Of a stretch of 64,000 nt of DNA, positions 25,349 to 33,873 are shown in pieces. The notes beneath the pieces were generated by a model. It did not search any database and was not told the DNA's origin. It saw only the letters and a program-made list of their open reading frames with translations. The number at the start of each line of letters is the position of its first letter. Position 1 is the first letter of the stretch. A program made the translations under genes and the position numbers. Source of the stretch: an uncultured Lachnospiraceae bacterium (GTDB lineage Bacteria > Bacillota > Clostridia > Lachnospirales > Lachnospiraceae); assembly GCA_910585345.1 (NCBI GenBank), contig CAJUDS010000006.1, forward strand, positions 62,001-126,000, in the 5' to 3' direction.

Positions 25349-26245
25349 TTAATTTTCAGAGTCGCCGCCGAGACAAAGCATGGAGGCGTCAATACCATAC
25401 TGCTTTGCCGTTTCCGCTACTACGCCTTCCGCGTTCAGTTCCAGAAGCGAAGCTTCTACTGTGTCTTTCAGCGCATCGTTGCCTTTCAGAAAACCGATGG
25501 CATACTGCTCTGTGGAAAGGGGCTCCTCCAGCATCACATAGCCGTCTCCACGCGACTCAATCTGATAAGCCGCAACCCCGATATCAATCGCCAGAGCCTC
25601 AATGGCCCCCTGTTCCAGATCCATAAACGCGGTATTGTAATCGGCATATTCCACCAGATTCGCAAAAGAAGAAGCAAGTTCCTGATTCTCCTCATCGGAA
25701 AGGGCAGCCAGTGCAGAAGAATCTTTCTGCACACCTACAATCTTTCCCGCCAGATCTGCCGCTGACGCAATCCCACTCTCCGCAGGCACTACAAACACCT
25801 GACTGTTGTCGATATAAGGCACGCTCCATGTATAATCGTCCTCACGGCCGTTCATTGTAAAACCATTCCAGATACAGTCAATCGCCCCCGACGACAGCTC
25901 CATATCTTTCGCATCCCAGTCAATCGGCTGCGCTACAAACTCCCATCCGTTCTTTTCACACACAGCACGAGCCAGATCCAGATCAAATCCCACGTATTCC
26001 CCCGATTCGTCCTTATAGCCATAAGGCGGGAACTCCGCGTCAAACCCGACCGTAAAGGTCGTCCTATCCGTCTGCGCGCCTTCATCAGCCGCATTTTCCG
26101 TCCCGGCAGCGCCCGTTTCTGCCGCCGCTTCCGTCTCTGCCGCCGTCTCCGTCTCTGCGGGCGCTGCGCCCTGATCATTTCCGCAGGCAATCAGCATGGC
26201 CGCCGTCATGGAAAGCACGAGACCCATTGAAATCCATTTTTTCAT
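25349..26245 (-). CDS. Amino-acid ABC transporter substrate-binding lipoprotein
   Basis: The 298-residue protein has a lipoprotein signal with lipobox LIAC (C21), an Ala/Glu/Thr-rich linker to about residue 58, and then a periplasmic-binding-protein type II fold (FTVGFDAEFPPYGY, GFDLDLARAVCEK). It delivers a polar amino acid to the permease; cystine, glutamine or similar are possible. AAGGAGG supports the ATG at 26245. The frame is open further upstream into the leader but has no support there. Confidence 0.92.
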   Translation of the reverse strand: MKKWISMGLVLSMTAAMLIACGNDQGAAPAETETAAETEAAAETGAAGTENAADEGAQTDRTTFTVGFDAEFPPYGYKDESGEYVGFDLDLARAVCEKNGWEFVAQPIDWDAKDMELSSGAIDCIWNGFTMNGREDDYTWSVPYIDNSQVFVVPAESGIASAADLAGKIVGVQKDSSALAALSDEENQELASSFANLVEYADYNTAFMDLEQGAIEALAIDIGVAAYQIESRGDGYVMLEEPLSTEQYAIGFLKGNDALKDTVEASLLELNAEGVVAETAKQYGIDASMLCLGGDSEN

Positions 26246-26291
26246 AATTTTCCTCCTTATCTTCCCCTTTACAGGGGGCATCCACTTCTGT

Positions 26292-26320
26292 ATACTACCA
26301 TGATAAAGTGCTGCTGTCAA
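26292..26320 (-). promoter_or_regulatory. Promoter of the amino-acid ABC operon
   Basis: Minus-strand TTGACA (26315-26320) and TAGTAT (26292-26297) are 17 bases apart. The repeat copy A begins 21 bases upstream of the -35 box. Confidence 0.82.
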
Positions 26321-26341
26321 CAAAAGAAATCCCCTGCGCAC

Positions 26342-26806
26342 GGAAATCAATTTTGTGCCGAAAAACGGAAAATTGATTTCCATGCCCCTTGGGCAGGACA
26401 AACGCATGAAGGAACAAATTATAAACATTTGTGTGACAGCCGTAGTGAGCGCCCATTTGCCAAATTGACAGTTTCTGTATCAACTCCTGCCTGGTTCTGC
26501 GCAGTTTTCAGATAAAAGAATTTATCAGGATTTCGCAAGATAAATCATTCACACACCGAGCAAAAGTACAATTTCGCGAATTTGTATGCCATTTTCGGAC
26601 AAGGATGTCCGCCACTGTCATACAAATTCGCGAAAACTGTCTTTTTTACGGTGCATGTCATTGATTTATTTTGCGAAATCGAAAGTTAAGTATTGTCCTG
26701 AAAAACTGCGCAGACTGCCCGGCGTACGCACAGAAATTATGCCGGGCAGCGCCCAGGAAAACCGATTCTGCATGTTCATAAAATGTTAACCCATGCGTTT
26801 GTCGTG
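26342..26806 (+). repeat. Dispersed nested-palindrome element, copy A
   Basis: The element fills most of the gap 26246-26817. It starts with a hairpin GGAAATCAATTTT / AAAATTGATTTCC (26342-26381). Terminal inverted repeats follow: GACAAACGCATG (26397-26408) and CATGCGTTTGTC (26792-26803). Nested stems lie inside: TCTGCGCAGTTTTCAG with its complement (26496-26511, 26698-26714), GATTTCGCAAGATAAATCA (26529-26547, 26662-26680), and a perfect 16-bp stem TTCGCGAATTTGTATG (26573-26588, 26619-26634). CTGCCCGGC/GCCGGGCAG (26715-26749) forms another hairpin. It has no credible gene and is nearly identical by eye to copy B, which carries one insertion. Confidence 0.9.
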
Positions 26807-26817
26807 TCCCTTAGGCG

Positions 26818-28014
26818 CTAGGACGCCTGCCCTTCCTCGTACTGGGAAACCAGCTCCATAATTTCCGGTGCGTATGCCGGGAACTCTTCTGCCAGAGCTT
26901 TCACTTCCATCTGTGCGCTCTCGGCTAACTGTTCATTGTATTCCATCTGTTTGCGCAGCTTCTGACGTCTCTGGATCAGATTGTGGCGAATCTCCACCAT
27001 TTCCCCTTTATTGGTAATGGCCTGTGTCTGATACAGCCATATTTCCGGATCTTTGATCTGGAACCGGCGCAGGATGCGGAGCAGTTCTTTTCTCTGATAA
27101 TCGAGTTCCGCATACAATTCTTTAAATTTCAGCCGTTCTTCACGTTCCGCTTCATACTGTTTCCACAGCCGGATCATTTCTTCCAACGACTCCACCCCGT
27201 ATTTTACATATAGATATTCCAGCAGATTCGTATTATTCACATAACGGATCTTGACTTTATTCTGCAGAAGAATCAAACGGTTAATGGCTCTCTCCACCTG
27301 CTTCTTTTCCCTTACCGCTTCCGTATATTTCAGATAAATCATAAACACCGCAAAAGCTGTGGCCGCCGCCGTGAGAATATACCCGATCCGGATGTCCATT
27401 TCCAGCAGAATCTGCAGCAAAAACAGAATCGCCATACAGGTTGCAAATGCAAAGCTGGTAATGATCATCATACCCCGCATATTTACCATCGTATTTCGTA
27501 AATCATGTTTCCTGTACTGGTAAGCATGTTTCTCCCCGGAGAGCCTGCGCATATCCTGGCGAATCTTCTCCTGATACGCTTCCGCCTCCTTCAGCTTCTG
27601 GATACTTTCCTCTGCCTCCGGCGCCATCCGCTCCATATGCCGGAAATCCGCTTCCGGCATATGATCCTTTCTCTCTTCATACAGATTTTTTTCCCTTTCG
27701 TAAGCGGTAATTTTATCCGCAATGGCAAAAAGCTCCTTTTTTTCGGATCCGGGCAGCGCTTCCAGTTCCTCCATGTCCGTTAGATAAGAAGTAACCATGC
27801 TGTATTCCTTTGTCAGACTGCCGATCTGGATTTCCGCATCCTTCATCTGTTCCAGACAACTGCGCACATAACCCATCCGCTGTCCCTGGTCATACAGATT
27901 TACGCTGTCCCGCCGCAGGACACTGCCTTCCGCATTTTCCTCCGCTTCCCCGTCCGGGTATTCCCTATCTTTTGCTGCAAACCATTTTCCAAATAATTTT
28001 TTTAAAAATCCCAT
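26818..28014 (-). CDS. Coiled-coil membrane protein of unknown function
   Basis: I do not recognise this 398-residue protein. It starts MGFLKKLFGKWFAAKD. A long charged coiled coil follows, then two membrane helices close together (about 185-235, MMIITSFAFATCMAILF and IGYILTAAATAFAVFMIYL), then a second coiled coil rich in Glu, Arg and Gln. This looks like a membrane-anchored scaffold with both coiled ends in the cytoplasm. The start follows the stop of the preceding gene by two bases, so it belongs to the DUF5717-DUF5716 cluster and is its last gene. Confidence 0.72.
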   Translation of the reverse strand: MGFLKKLFGKWFAAKDREYPDGEAEENAEGSVLRRDSVNLYDQGQRMGYVRSCLEQMKDAEIQIGSLTKEYSMVTSYLTDMEELEALPGSEKKELFAIADKITAYEREKNLYEERKDHMPEADFRHMERMAPEAEESIQKLKEAEAYQEKIRQDMRRLSGEKHAYQYRKHDLRNTMVNMRGMMIITSFAFATCMAILFLLQILLEMDIRIGYILTAAATAFAVFMIYLKYTEAVREKKQVERAINRLILLQNKVKIRYVNNTNLLEYLYVKYGVESLEEMIRLWKQYEAEREERLKFKELYAELDYQRKELLRILRRFQIKDPEIWLYQTQAITNKGEMVEIRHNLIQRRQKLRKQMEYNEQLAESAQMEVKALAEEFPAYAPEIMELVSQYEEGQAS

Positions 28015-28016
28015 GT

Positions 28017-28841
28017 TTATTTCTCTCTCACCATGCTGCGGTATTCCTGTTTCATCTGTTCCACCGCATCCTCCAGAATATTCTGACGATCCGCTCTTTC
28101 CCGCCTGATTTTTTCCAATTCCTGCGCCTGCCTGCACTGCGTCCATTCCTGCGCCGTCCGCTCCACTCTTTTTTCCAATTCCAAAGACATCTGACGGCAC
28201 TGCTCAGACTGCCCCGCAATAAAATCCACATACGCCTCTTCCGCAAGCAGCAGCCTTCTGGCCGCCAGAAACTGCAGAAAACTTTCCTTCTCTCCTGACA
28301 GCATATAAGCATTGTAAAAGAGCTCCGACGCCCTGTCAAATAAAAACAGCCGGCTGTTCACATATCCCATATTGTGCAGCACACTGGCCCGCAGTGCGGA
28401 TTCCTCCTGCGGCAGATCATGCAGCAGCTCATGATACCGCATCATGGCAAGCTCATATTTACCGTTGCCCGCCAGATAGTCCGCAGCATTTTTCTGACGC
28501 TCATACGGGTCCGCAGCCGCGCCTGTCTGCAGAAATTCTCCGATCCGCCGCGTCTCCTCTTTCGGATAAAACCCCGTATATTCCAGTATCGCTGTCAGAA
28601 ACACACTGACGGAAGATTTTGCTTTTACATGTCCCAGCAGCAAGTCTGCCAGTTCATCCAGACCACATTCTTCCCGCAGCCATTCAGCCAGTTCCCGGCA
28701 TGCCATATCCTCGTCCATCAGAAATGTGTTTTCCCGGATACAATGGCAGAGTTCTTCCACCGTATAGACGGAGATATCCATTTTTTTCAGTAAATATGGA
28801 GTTCTCGCAGTATTTCCCGTACAAAGAATCACTCTGCCCAT
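28017..28841 (-). CDS. Helical-repeat protein of unknown function, DUF5716/DUF5717 cluster
   Basis: This 274-residue soluble protein is all helical. It has a short beta start (MGRVILCTGN), TPR-like helices in the middle (YELAMMRYHELLHDL, LHNMGYVNSRLFLFDRASELFYNAY), and a C-terminal charged coiled coil (about 215-274). No enzyme motif is visible. It lies between the DUF5716 gene and the coiled-coil membrane protein, two bases from the latter, so the products probably act together. Confidence 0.7.
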   Translation of the reverse strand: MGRVILCTGNTARTPYLLKKMDISVYTVEELCHCIRENTFLMDEDMACRELAEWLREECGLDELADLLLGHVKAKSSVSVFLTAILEYTGFYPKEETRRIGEFLQTGAAADPYERQKNAADYLAGNGKYELAMMRYHELLHDLPQEESALRASVLHNMGYVNSRLFLFDRASELFYNAYMLSGEKESFLQFLAARRLLLAEEAYVDFIAGQSEQCRQMSLELEKRVERTAQEWTQCRQAQELEKIRRERADRQNILEDAVEQMKQEYRSMVREK

Positions 28842-28875
28842 AGCCGCTCCTTTTCCCCTGTCCTCTTATGTTTTC

Positions 28876-30132
28876 CTATATTGTAAAATTCTCCTGCCAG
28901 GTTTTATGCGTGGCGGGATAAATTTCCCCAAACCCCAGATCTTCCAGCGTCATGCAGACATCTTTTTCCGACTGCATTGAGATAGACATACCGATACGGG
29001 ACGCCCTTTCCCCCCGTCTTGGCAGGCCGTTTAAAATAATTTCCAGCTCCCTGCTCTCTTTTCCCGTCAGGGACGTAATACGGATCGAAAAGGAATTGCT
29101 CTCTTCCAGGTAAAACTCACACTGCTTTTGCGCCTCAAACCAGTTGATTCCCGCGTCCAGCAGCGCATAGTAGGAGTCCTCGCCTCTTCGCAGCGCCTTC
29201 ATACCCAGATTCGCTTTCAGTTTATCCTTTCCGAGAAAGATACAGGCCTTTTGCGCCTCATCGGGTACGGCTTTTCCCTCCGCGCCATAACACGCCCCCT
29301 TACTGTACAGATTATTGCCCCTAAAAACCCTCCTGCCTCTGCACAGATAGCGCAGGGAAACAGGATACCAGTCGCCTTCAAAGCCCTTCCCGATCAGATA
29401 AGCGGAAGAAATCGCCCTGTCTGCGCATTCCTCCTGCAGAATCTGCAGCAGCGCCTCATCTTCCCGCAGCCCCGGATGTTCCCGCTCCTCCACAAAGGCA
29501 ACCACCGGCACCGTCCTTCTGTTACATTCCAGACGGTATGTTTTGATTCTGTCTCCGTCACAGTCGCAGACAAGAACCTGCCCCATCCAAAGCTCTCTGG
29601 GCTGGTGAATCGTATACTGATAAAAACTCTCCGCATGACTCTGAAAATAAATATGCGCCGCCGGAAGCTGCATCACGGACACTGCCTGGGCCAGTACTTC
29701 AATCATCCGCTGATCGAGCACATCCACGGTAATCATCATTGTCCCGATCTGCTCCGGCGAAGCCGTCATGCTCAGAAGCGAAAGGCTCCGTTTCATGAAA
29801 AGCGCCAGCAGGGCGACCGGATCGAATGCTTCTTCTCCCACCTGTATCTTTGTACCTGCCCGCGCCAGCGTCAGTAAACGCTCCACCAAAACCGCCTTTC
29901 CCTCTTCGGCCTGCCGGACAGCCTCTCTGCCGAACAGCCACTGATTGCTCTCCGCCTTTCTGCAGAGCACGGTAGGAAAATTATACTGTTCTTCTCCCGT
30001 CACTACGGATACCGTTTCCGGACTCGCCTCCCCGGCCCGGCTGAAACTGATCTGCGACGTATCGTCCCCGATATCATAGCCTACCGCTATCCTGTTTTTT
30101 CTGCCTGTAAAATTCGCTTTTTCCAAGAACAT
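28876..30132 (-). CDS. DUF5716 family protein, Hsp70/actin-like fold
   Basis: The 418-residue protein reads as a diverged Hsp70/actin-type ATPase. The first phosphate loop is AVGYDIGDDTS (D20). FPTVLC and LFGREAVRQ match the Hsp70 pattern after it. MITVDVLDQR (133-142) and the helix after MQLPAAHIYF correspond to the next Hsp70 blocks. VLVCDCDGD (187-194) is the second phosphate loop, and NNLYSKGACYGA (273-284) resembles the adenosine end. I recall this family as DUF5716. The loops are degenerate, so ATP hydrolysis is uncertain. It lies 36 bases after the giant DUF5717 gene. Confidence 0.72.
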   Translation of the reverse strand: MFLEKANFTGRKNRIAVGYDIGDDTSQISFSRAGEASPETVSVVTGEEQYNFPTVLCRKAESNQWLFGREAVRQAEEGKAVLVERLLTLARAGTKIQVGEEAFDPVALLALFMKRSLSLLSMTASPEQIGTMMITVDVLDQRMIEVLAQAVSVMQLPAAHIYFQSHAESFYQYTIHQPRELWMGQVLVCDCDGDRIKTYRLECNRRTVPVVAFVEEREHPGLREDEALLQILQEECADRAISSAYLIGKGFEGDWYPVSLRYLCRGRRVFRGNNLYSKGACYGAEGKAVPDEAQKACIFLGKDKLKANLGMKALRRGEDSYYALLDAGINWFEAQKQCEFYLEESNSFSIRITSLTGKESRELEIILNGLPRRGERASRIGMSISMQSEKDVCMTLEDLGFGEIYPATHKTWQENFTI

Positions 30133-30168
30133 CTTTTCATTGCCTTTTCCTTAAAGATTCTGATGCTT

Positions 30169-33100
30169 TCACAGTAACGTGAACAACCGTTCTGCAGAAA
30201 AGTCCGTCTGATAATACTCCTCCAGCATTTTTTCGGCCTTCGCACTCTCATGCTGTGAAACCGCTTCTATAAAGCGGTTGATTGCACCAAAACGCCCTGC
30301 CTGCAGCGTTTCCCCGTTACTGCCGTGCAAAACGCCGCTCTCAACCAGATTCTCCTTCTCTCCTTTTTTTTCGGTAATATAGTACTGCAGTGTCTCTCCT
30401 TCAAAAAGCAGAAAACTTCTCGTATAGATACCGGCATAGCAGCACCGGAGTTCATCTGTATGATAAGCGCCGTTCCTTTCATCCGCCTTCAGCATATAAT
30501 GAAGCAACAGCGGATTTTCCGTTTCCGCCCGGTATTCCAGAAACGTCTGGTCCATAAAATAAACCATCTCCGGAACAAGCGGAAGGAACTGACGGAAAAA
30601 TCCAAATACAATCCCTTTTTTTAAAATCAGGTCGTCCAAAAAAAGCCGCACCATCTGCCGCTCTTCCTCTTCCAGTTCTTCCTGACCGGAAAAAAATCTG
30701 AGAAGAGCAAGCTCGCAAATGATATCCTGCTGCTGTCCGTTTCGGCTTTTACGCTTTAATTCCCGCCAAAGAAGCGGTTCCGGTTCATATCCATGCACAA
30801 AATACCGGTAGGCAAGATGCAGCAGATATCTGTCCGTCAGACTTTCATCTGCGCTTCCCTCTAGGTATTTCCGAAATACGGCCCCCTCCTCCTCCACATA
30901 CTCCCCTGTGAAAAGCATCTGCACAAGCAGCCGTTCGCACAGTTCGTAACTGCCCGTATCAAATCTGTCGCAGGCACGCCAGATTTCCCATAGTTCCCTG
31001 ACGGTTCCTGTAAAATGATGACTTAAATATTGCAATATATTATCGTCATATTTCCCGCAGCAGAAGGAAAAATATGACAGCATTGTCATGTCTTCTGACT
31101 CCATAAAATCATTGTATGTCAGCAGTCTGCTGCACAGCCTGGCAATCAGCTTTGGTTTTACATTTTCCGCTCCGTAGGCACATACCCATTCATATGCAAT
31201 ATCGTACATACCGCGCAGCACAAGACACTGCAGCGCTTCCACACGTTCCCGGCTGCGCAGCTGTCCGGGCTGCAGCTGTGGCAGAAACTGATCCAGCTCG
31301 TCCGCCATATCATATGCCAAATAGTACTGCAGCAGTTTCGTTCCCAGTTCATTTTTATAAGACGCACAAATCCCTGCGCTGTTCCAGAGCTGCCTTGCAT
31401 ACTTTTCATTTTCCCCATCCACAGCCGTATACGTCTTTCCATGTTCGCACTGATAAAGCGTCACGCCTGTCTCGTCCTGGAAAAGCCCGGCCTCTTCCGG
31501 CAGTATTTCATAAGTCATCTCATCGGGATAGAAAAGGATTCTGTCCTCATATCCGATATCGCATACGAAACGGCCTCCGGAAGCCTTTTCAAAAACAAGA
31601 TTGAAATCCGGATCATAAAGCTGCACACAGGCGCATCCGTCGCAGACCTCACAGACGGTTTCCTCCTGCAGCTTTCCGTGTACGACAATAATCCGGCTCA
31701 CATCAGGCATATCCACCCGGATCTCATGAAAGAACAGCCTGTCCGCATAATTGCCCAGCATTTCTCCGCCCACAATTCCTTCCTGGATCAGTTCACGGAA
31801 AATGAACGCAATGTCCCTGTTCATCCTTCCTTTTTCTAACTGCTCTGTCAAAAACTTTTCCGCATCCGGAAGATAGATACGATACAGATCCGGATATTTC
31901 CCGCGCTTACGGAACACATAGGCATACAGATACGCCATCCGCTCATACGGCAGCTCGCTGCGGTAGGAAAAATACCGGACCGCTGCCGCCGGTATCTTTT
32001 CATGGCTCTGCAAATCCACAGACAACATATAATATTCATACAGCCTTGTCAGCCATAATTCGTGTTCTATGCCTTTCCGGTACCAGGCGGCATAGACAGG
32101 CCCGATTTTGTTTCCCTTAATCAGCAGCCCGCAAAGAGCCCGCAAAGACTCCTTATCTTTCTTTTTTTCATAACACACCTTTAAAATGGCATACATTCTC
32201 TCCGAATATTGCTTCATCCTGTCCGCCAGATAATGAATCTGGCCGATACATTCCGCTGTCAAATAGTCGTATTTTGCCATAAATGTCAGCGTTTGCAGCA
32301 TAAAAGGAGTCAGTTTCATCAAAAACGCCGGATTTTTCCTTATCAGCATCGCGGCTTCCATATACCAGACAGGGCTGCGGCAGCCTTTTTCAAACTGCTG
32401 TTCCAGAAAAACCCATTTCCTGGAAAGGCTTCTCCCGCACTCCTCATCCAAATACAAAAGCAGCCATGCCACTTCCCAGCCCGAATCACCGTTTTGCCAT
32501 ACCCTGCGGATCTCTTCTGTCACTGCCCTGATATAATGCTCATCTTCACTGACAAGTGTAGTCAAATAGAGATAATAACAGGCTGTCTTTGGGCTTGTCT
32601 CTTCCGGTATGATCCTATTGCCCACATGCTCCAAAACCCTTTTTGCCTCACTGTAACGCTCCTTTGTCAGCAGAATATGGGCCTGAAATAATTCCTTGAC
32701 AGGTTCTTCCCGCTTAATCGTATCCATACCCGCTACGACCTTCTCTATTGCAGCCAGCCATTCCTGTCTTGAAATTTTCCCCATGCCATATTGCAGATAG
32801 CACTGGTAAAATGCAAGCGTTTTCTGTTTTCTATTCCTTCTGCGTTTCCCTGTCATTCGTTTTGTCCGGTTTACACATACCGGAATTTCCAAAGAAACGT
32901 ATTCATTAAAAAAGCGTACCCTGCCGTAATTGCAACCGGCATGAAGAGCGCTGTGAAAAATAAGCAGCCCGCAGGCGCACTGATTTCCGAGAAAGTCATG
33001 TTCCGTAAGCACATCTTTTTCCGTTTCCAAAAACGCCCCCTCAGTCTCTACCAGGAGCCGTGTATACCCCCATCCGTTTCTTGTCAGCGTTACAATTTCC

Positions 33101-33735
33101 CGCGTAATGTCCTCCTGGGAAAAAAGGGTAATCTCCTCTCTGTCGCAGGTATAGCGCACCTGCTGTTTTTTTCGTACCCACATCAGAAACTCTTCCACTT
33201 TTTGTTCCGTTTCGGGCGGTATGCGCAGCGCTCTGTAAACATTCAGGTACTGCTTATCATTTCCGGCCAGTACCTTTTCAAAATCAGGCGCGTAAAACGC
33301 CTTTACAGCCTCCTGCCAATTTACTTTTGCAAGATTGGCAAAATGAAACAGATTCTTCATCGGTCCCAGAGAAGTTTCGAACAGCCGCGGCGCTATGGTC
33401 ACTGTATACGGGAGCGCAGACTCGCCCTGGCTGGATACAATTTTAAACGCCCCGCTGCAGACCTCCCCCTCTTCCAGACCCTTGCTGCAGAATTGAAAAA
33501 AAATCCGCGAGGGATTTCCCGTAAATTCCCTGGTCTGGCATTGCATACGGATATCGTCCGGGACAACGATGCCGGAAAGTGCAAGCCCCTCCCGCCCGGC
33601 AATCGTAAAGCTCCCTTCTTCCGTTTCGCCAGGCCTTATGGAAAACTCTATTTTCGGACAGGAAAAAGAAAGGGAACCTTCCCCGCAAATGGATTTCTGC
33701 GCAAGTATTTCCATAATTTTCTCTCTCTTGTCCAT
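30169..33735 (-). CDS. DUF5717 family protein, 1188 residues
   Basis: This is the largest protein in the window. The first 300 residues contain two beta-sandwich-like parts (FSIRPGETEEGSFTI, VSLEIPVCVNRTKRM). The rest is mostly helical and resembles TPR/ARM-type solenoids. No signal peptide or membrane helix is visible and no enzymatic motif. I recall the family as DUF5717, found next to DUF5716 in Lachnospiraceae. The ATG at 33735 was chosen over a GTG 18 bases upstream, because neither has a strong site and the ATG precedes MDKREKIMEIL. It heads the four-gene cluster. Confidence 0.75.
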   Translation of the reverse strand: MDKREKIMEILAQKSICGEGSLSFSCPKIEFSIRPGETEEGSFTIAGREGLALSGIVVPDDIRMQCQTREFTGNPSRIFFQFCSKGLEEGEVCSGAFKIVSSQGESALPYTVTIAPRLFETSLGPMKNLFHFANLAKVNWQEAVKAFYAPDFEKVLAGNDKQYLNVYRALRIPPETEQKVEEFLMWVRKKQQVRYTCDREEITLFSQEDITREIVTLTRNGWGYTRLLVETEGAFLETEKDVLTEHDFLGNQCACGLLIFHSALHAGCNYGRVRFFNEYVSLEIPVCVNRTKRMTGKRRRNRKQKTLAFYQCYLQYGMGKISRQEWLAAIEKVVAGMDTIKREEPVKELFQAHILLTKERYSEAKRVLEHVGNRIIPEETSPKTACYYLYLTTLVSEDEHYIRAVTEEIRRVWQNGDSGWEVAWLLLYLDEECGRSLSRKWVFLEQQFEKGCRSPVWYMEAAMLIRKNPAFLMKLTPFMLQTLTFMAKYDYLTAECIGQIHYLADRMKQYSERMYAILKVCYEKKKDKESLRALCGLLIKGNKIGPVYAAWYRKGIEHELWLTRLYEYYMLSVDLQSHEKIPAAAVRYFSYRSELPYERMAYLYAYVFRKRGKYPDLYRIYLPDAEKFLTEQLEKGRMNRDIAFIFRELIQEGIVGGEMLGNYADRLFFHEIRVDMPDVSRIIVVHGKLQEETVCEVCDGCACVQLYDPDFNLVFEKASGGRFVCDIGYEDRILFYPDEMTYEILPEEAGLFQDETGVTLYQCEHGKTYTAVDGENEKYARQLWNSAGICASYKNELGTKLLQYYLAYDMADELDQFLPQLQPGQLRSRERVEALQCLVLRGMYDIAYEWVCAYGAENVKPKLIARLCSRLLTYNDFMESEDMTMLSYFSFCCGKYDDNILQYLSHHFTGTVRELWEIWRACDRFDTGSYELCERLLVQMLFTGEYVEEEGAVFRKYLEGSADESLTDRYLLHLAYRYFVHGYEPEPLLWRELKRKSRNGQQQDIICELALLRFFSGQEELEEEERQMVRLFLDDLILKKGIVFGFFRQFLPLVPEMVYFMDQTFLEYRAETENPLLLHYMLKADERNGAYHTDELRCCYAGIYTRSFLLFEGETLQYYITEKKGEKENLVESGVLHGSNGETLQAGRFGAINRFIEAVSQHESAKAEKMLEEYYQTDFSAERLFTLL

Positions 33736-33800
33736 AAATGACGCCGCCCTCACTTTATCACTGCAGAAATTAATTTTCCGTGCTTTACAGCACTTCCGAT

Positions 33801-33828
33801 TTGACTTTTCCGTGTATAAAACTATAAT
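33801..33828 (+). promoter_or_regulatory. Promoter of the PLP aminotransferase gene
   Basis: TTGACT (33801-33806) and TATAAT (33823-33828) are 16 bases apart, pointing at the plus-strand gene starting at 33874. Confidence 0.75.
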
Positions 33829-33829
33829 A

Positions 33830-33859
33830 AGTATAGCATGATTTATAGTACAAGTTCAA
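33830..33859 (-). promoter_or_regulatory. Promoter of the DUF5717 cluster
   Basis: Minus-strand TTGAAC (33854-33859) and TATACT (33830-33835) are 18 bases apart, with TGC giving an extended -10. It lies back to back with the plus-strand promoter of the aminotransferase gene. Confidence 0.65.
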
Positions 33860-33873
33860 GAATGGAGAGGCAA

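Noticed and set aside
26586..26789. 67-codon frame inside repeat copy A, with a matching 82-codon frame in copy B at 46715-46963
   Set aside because: Both arise from the same palindromic DNA, have no ribosome site and diverge at the C-terminus where B has its insertion.
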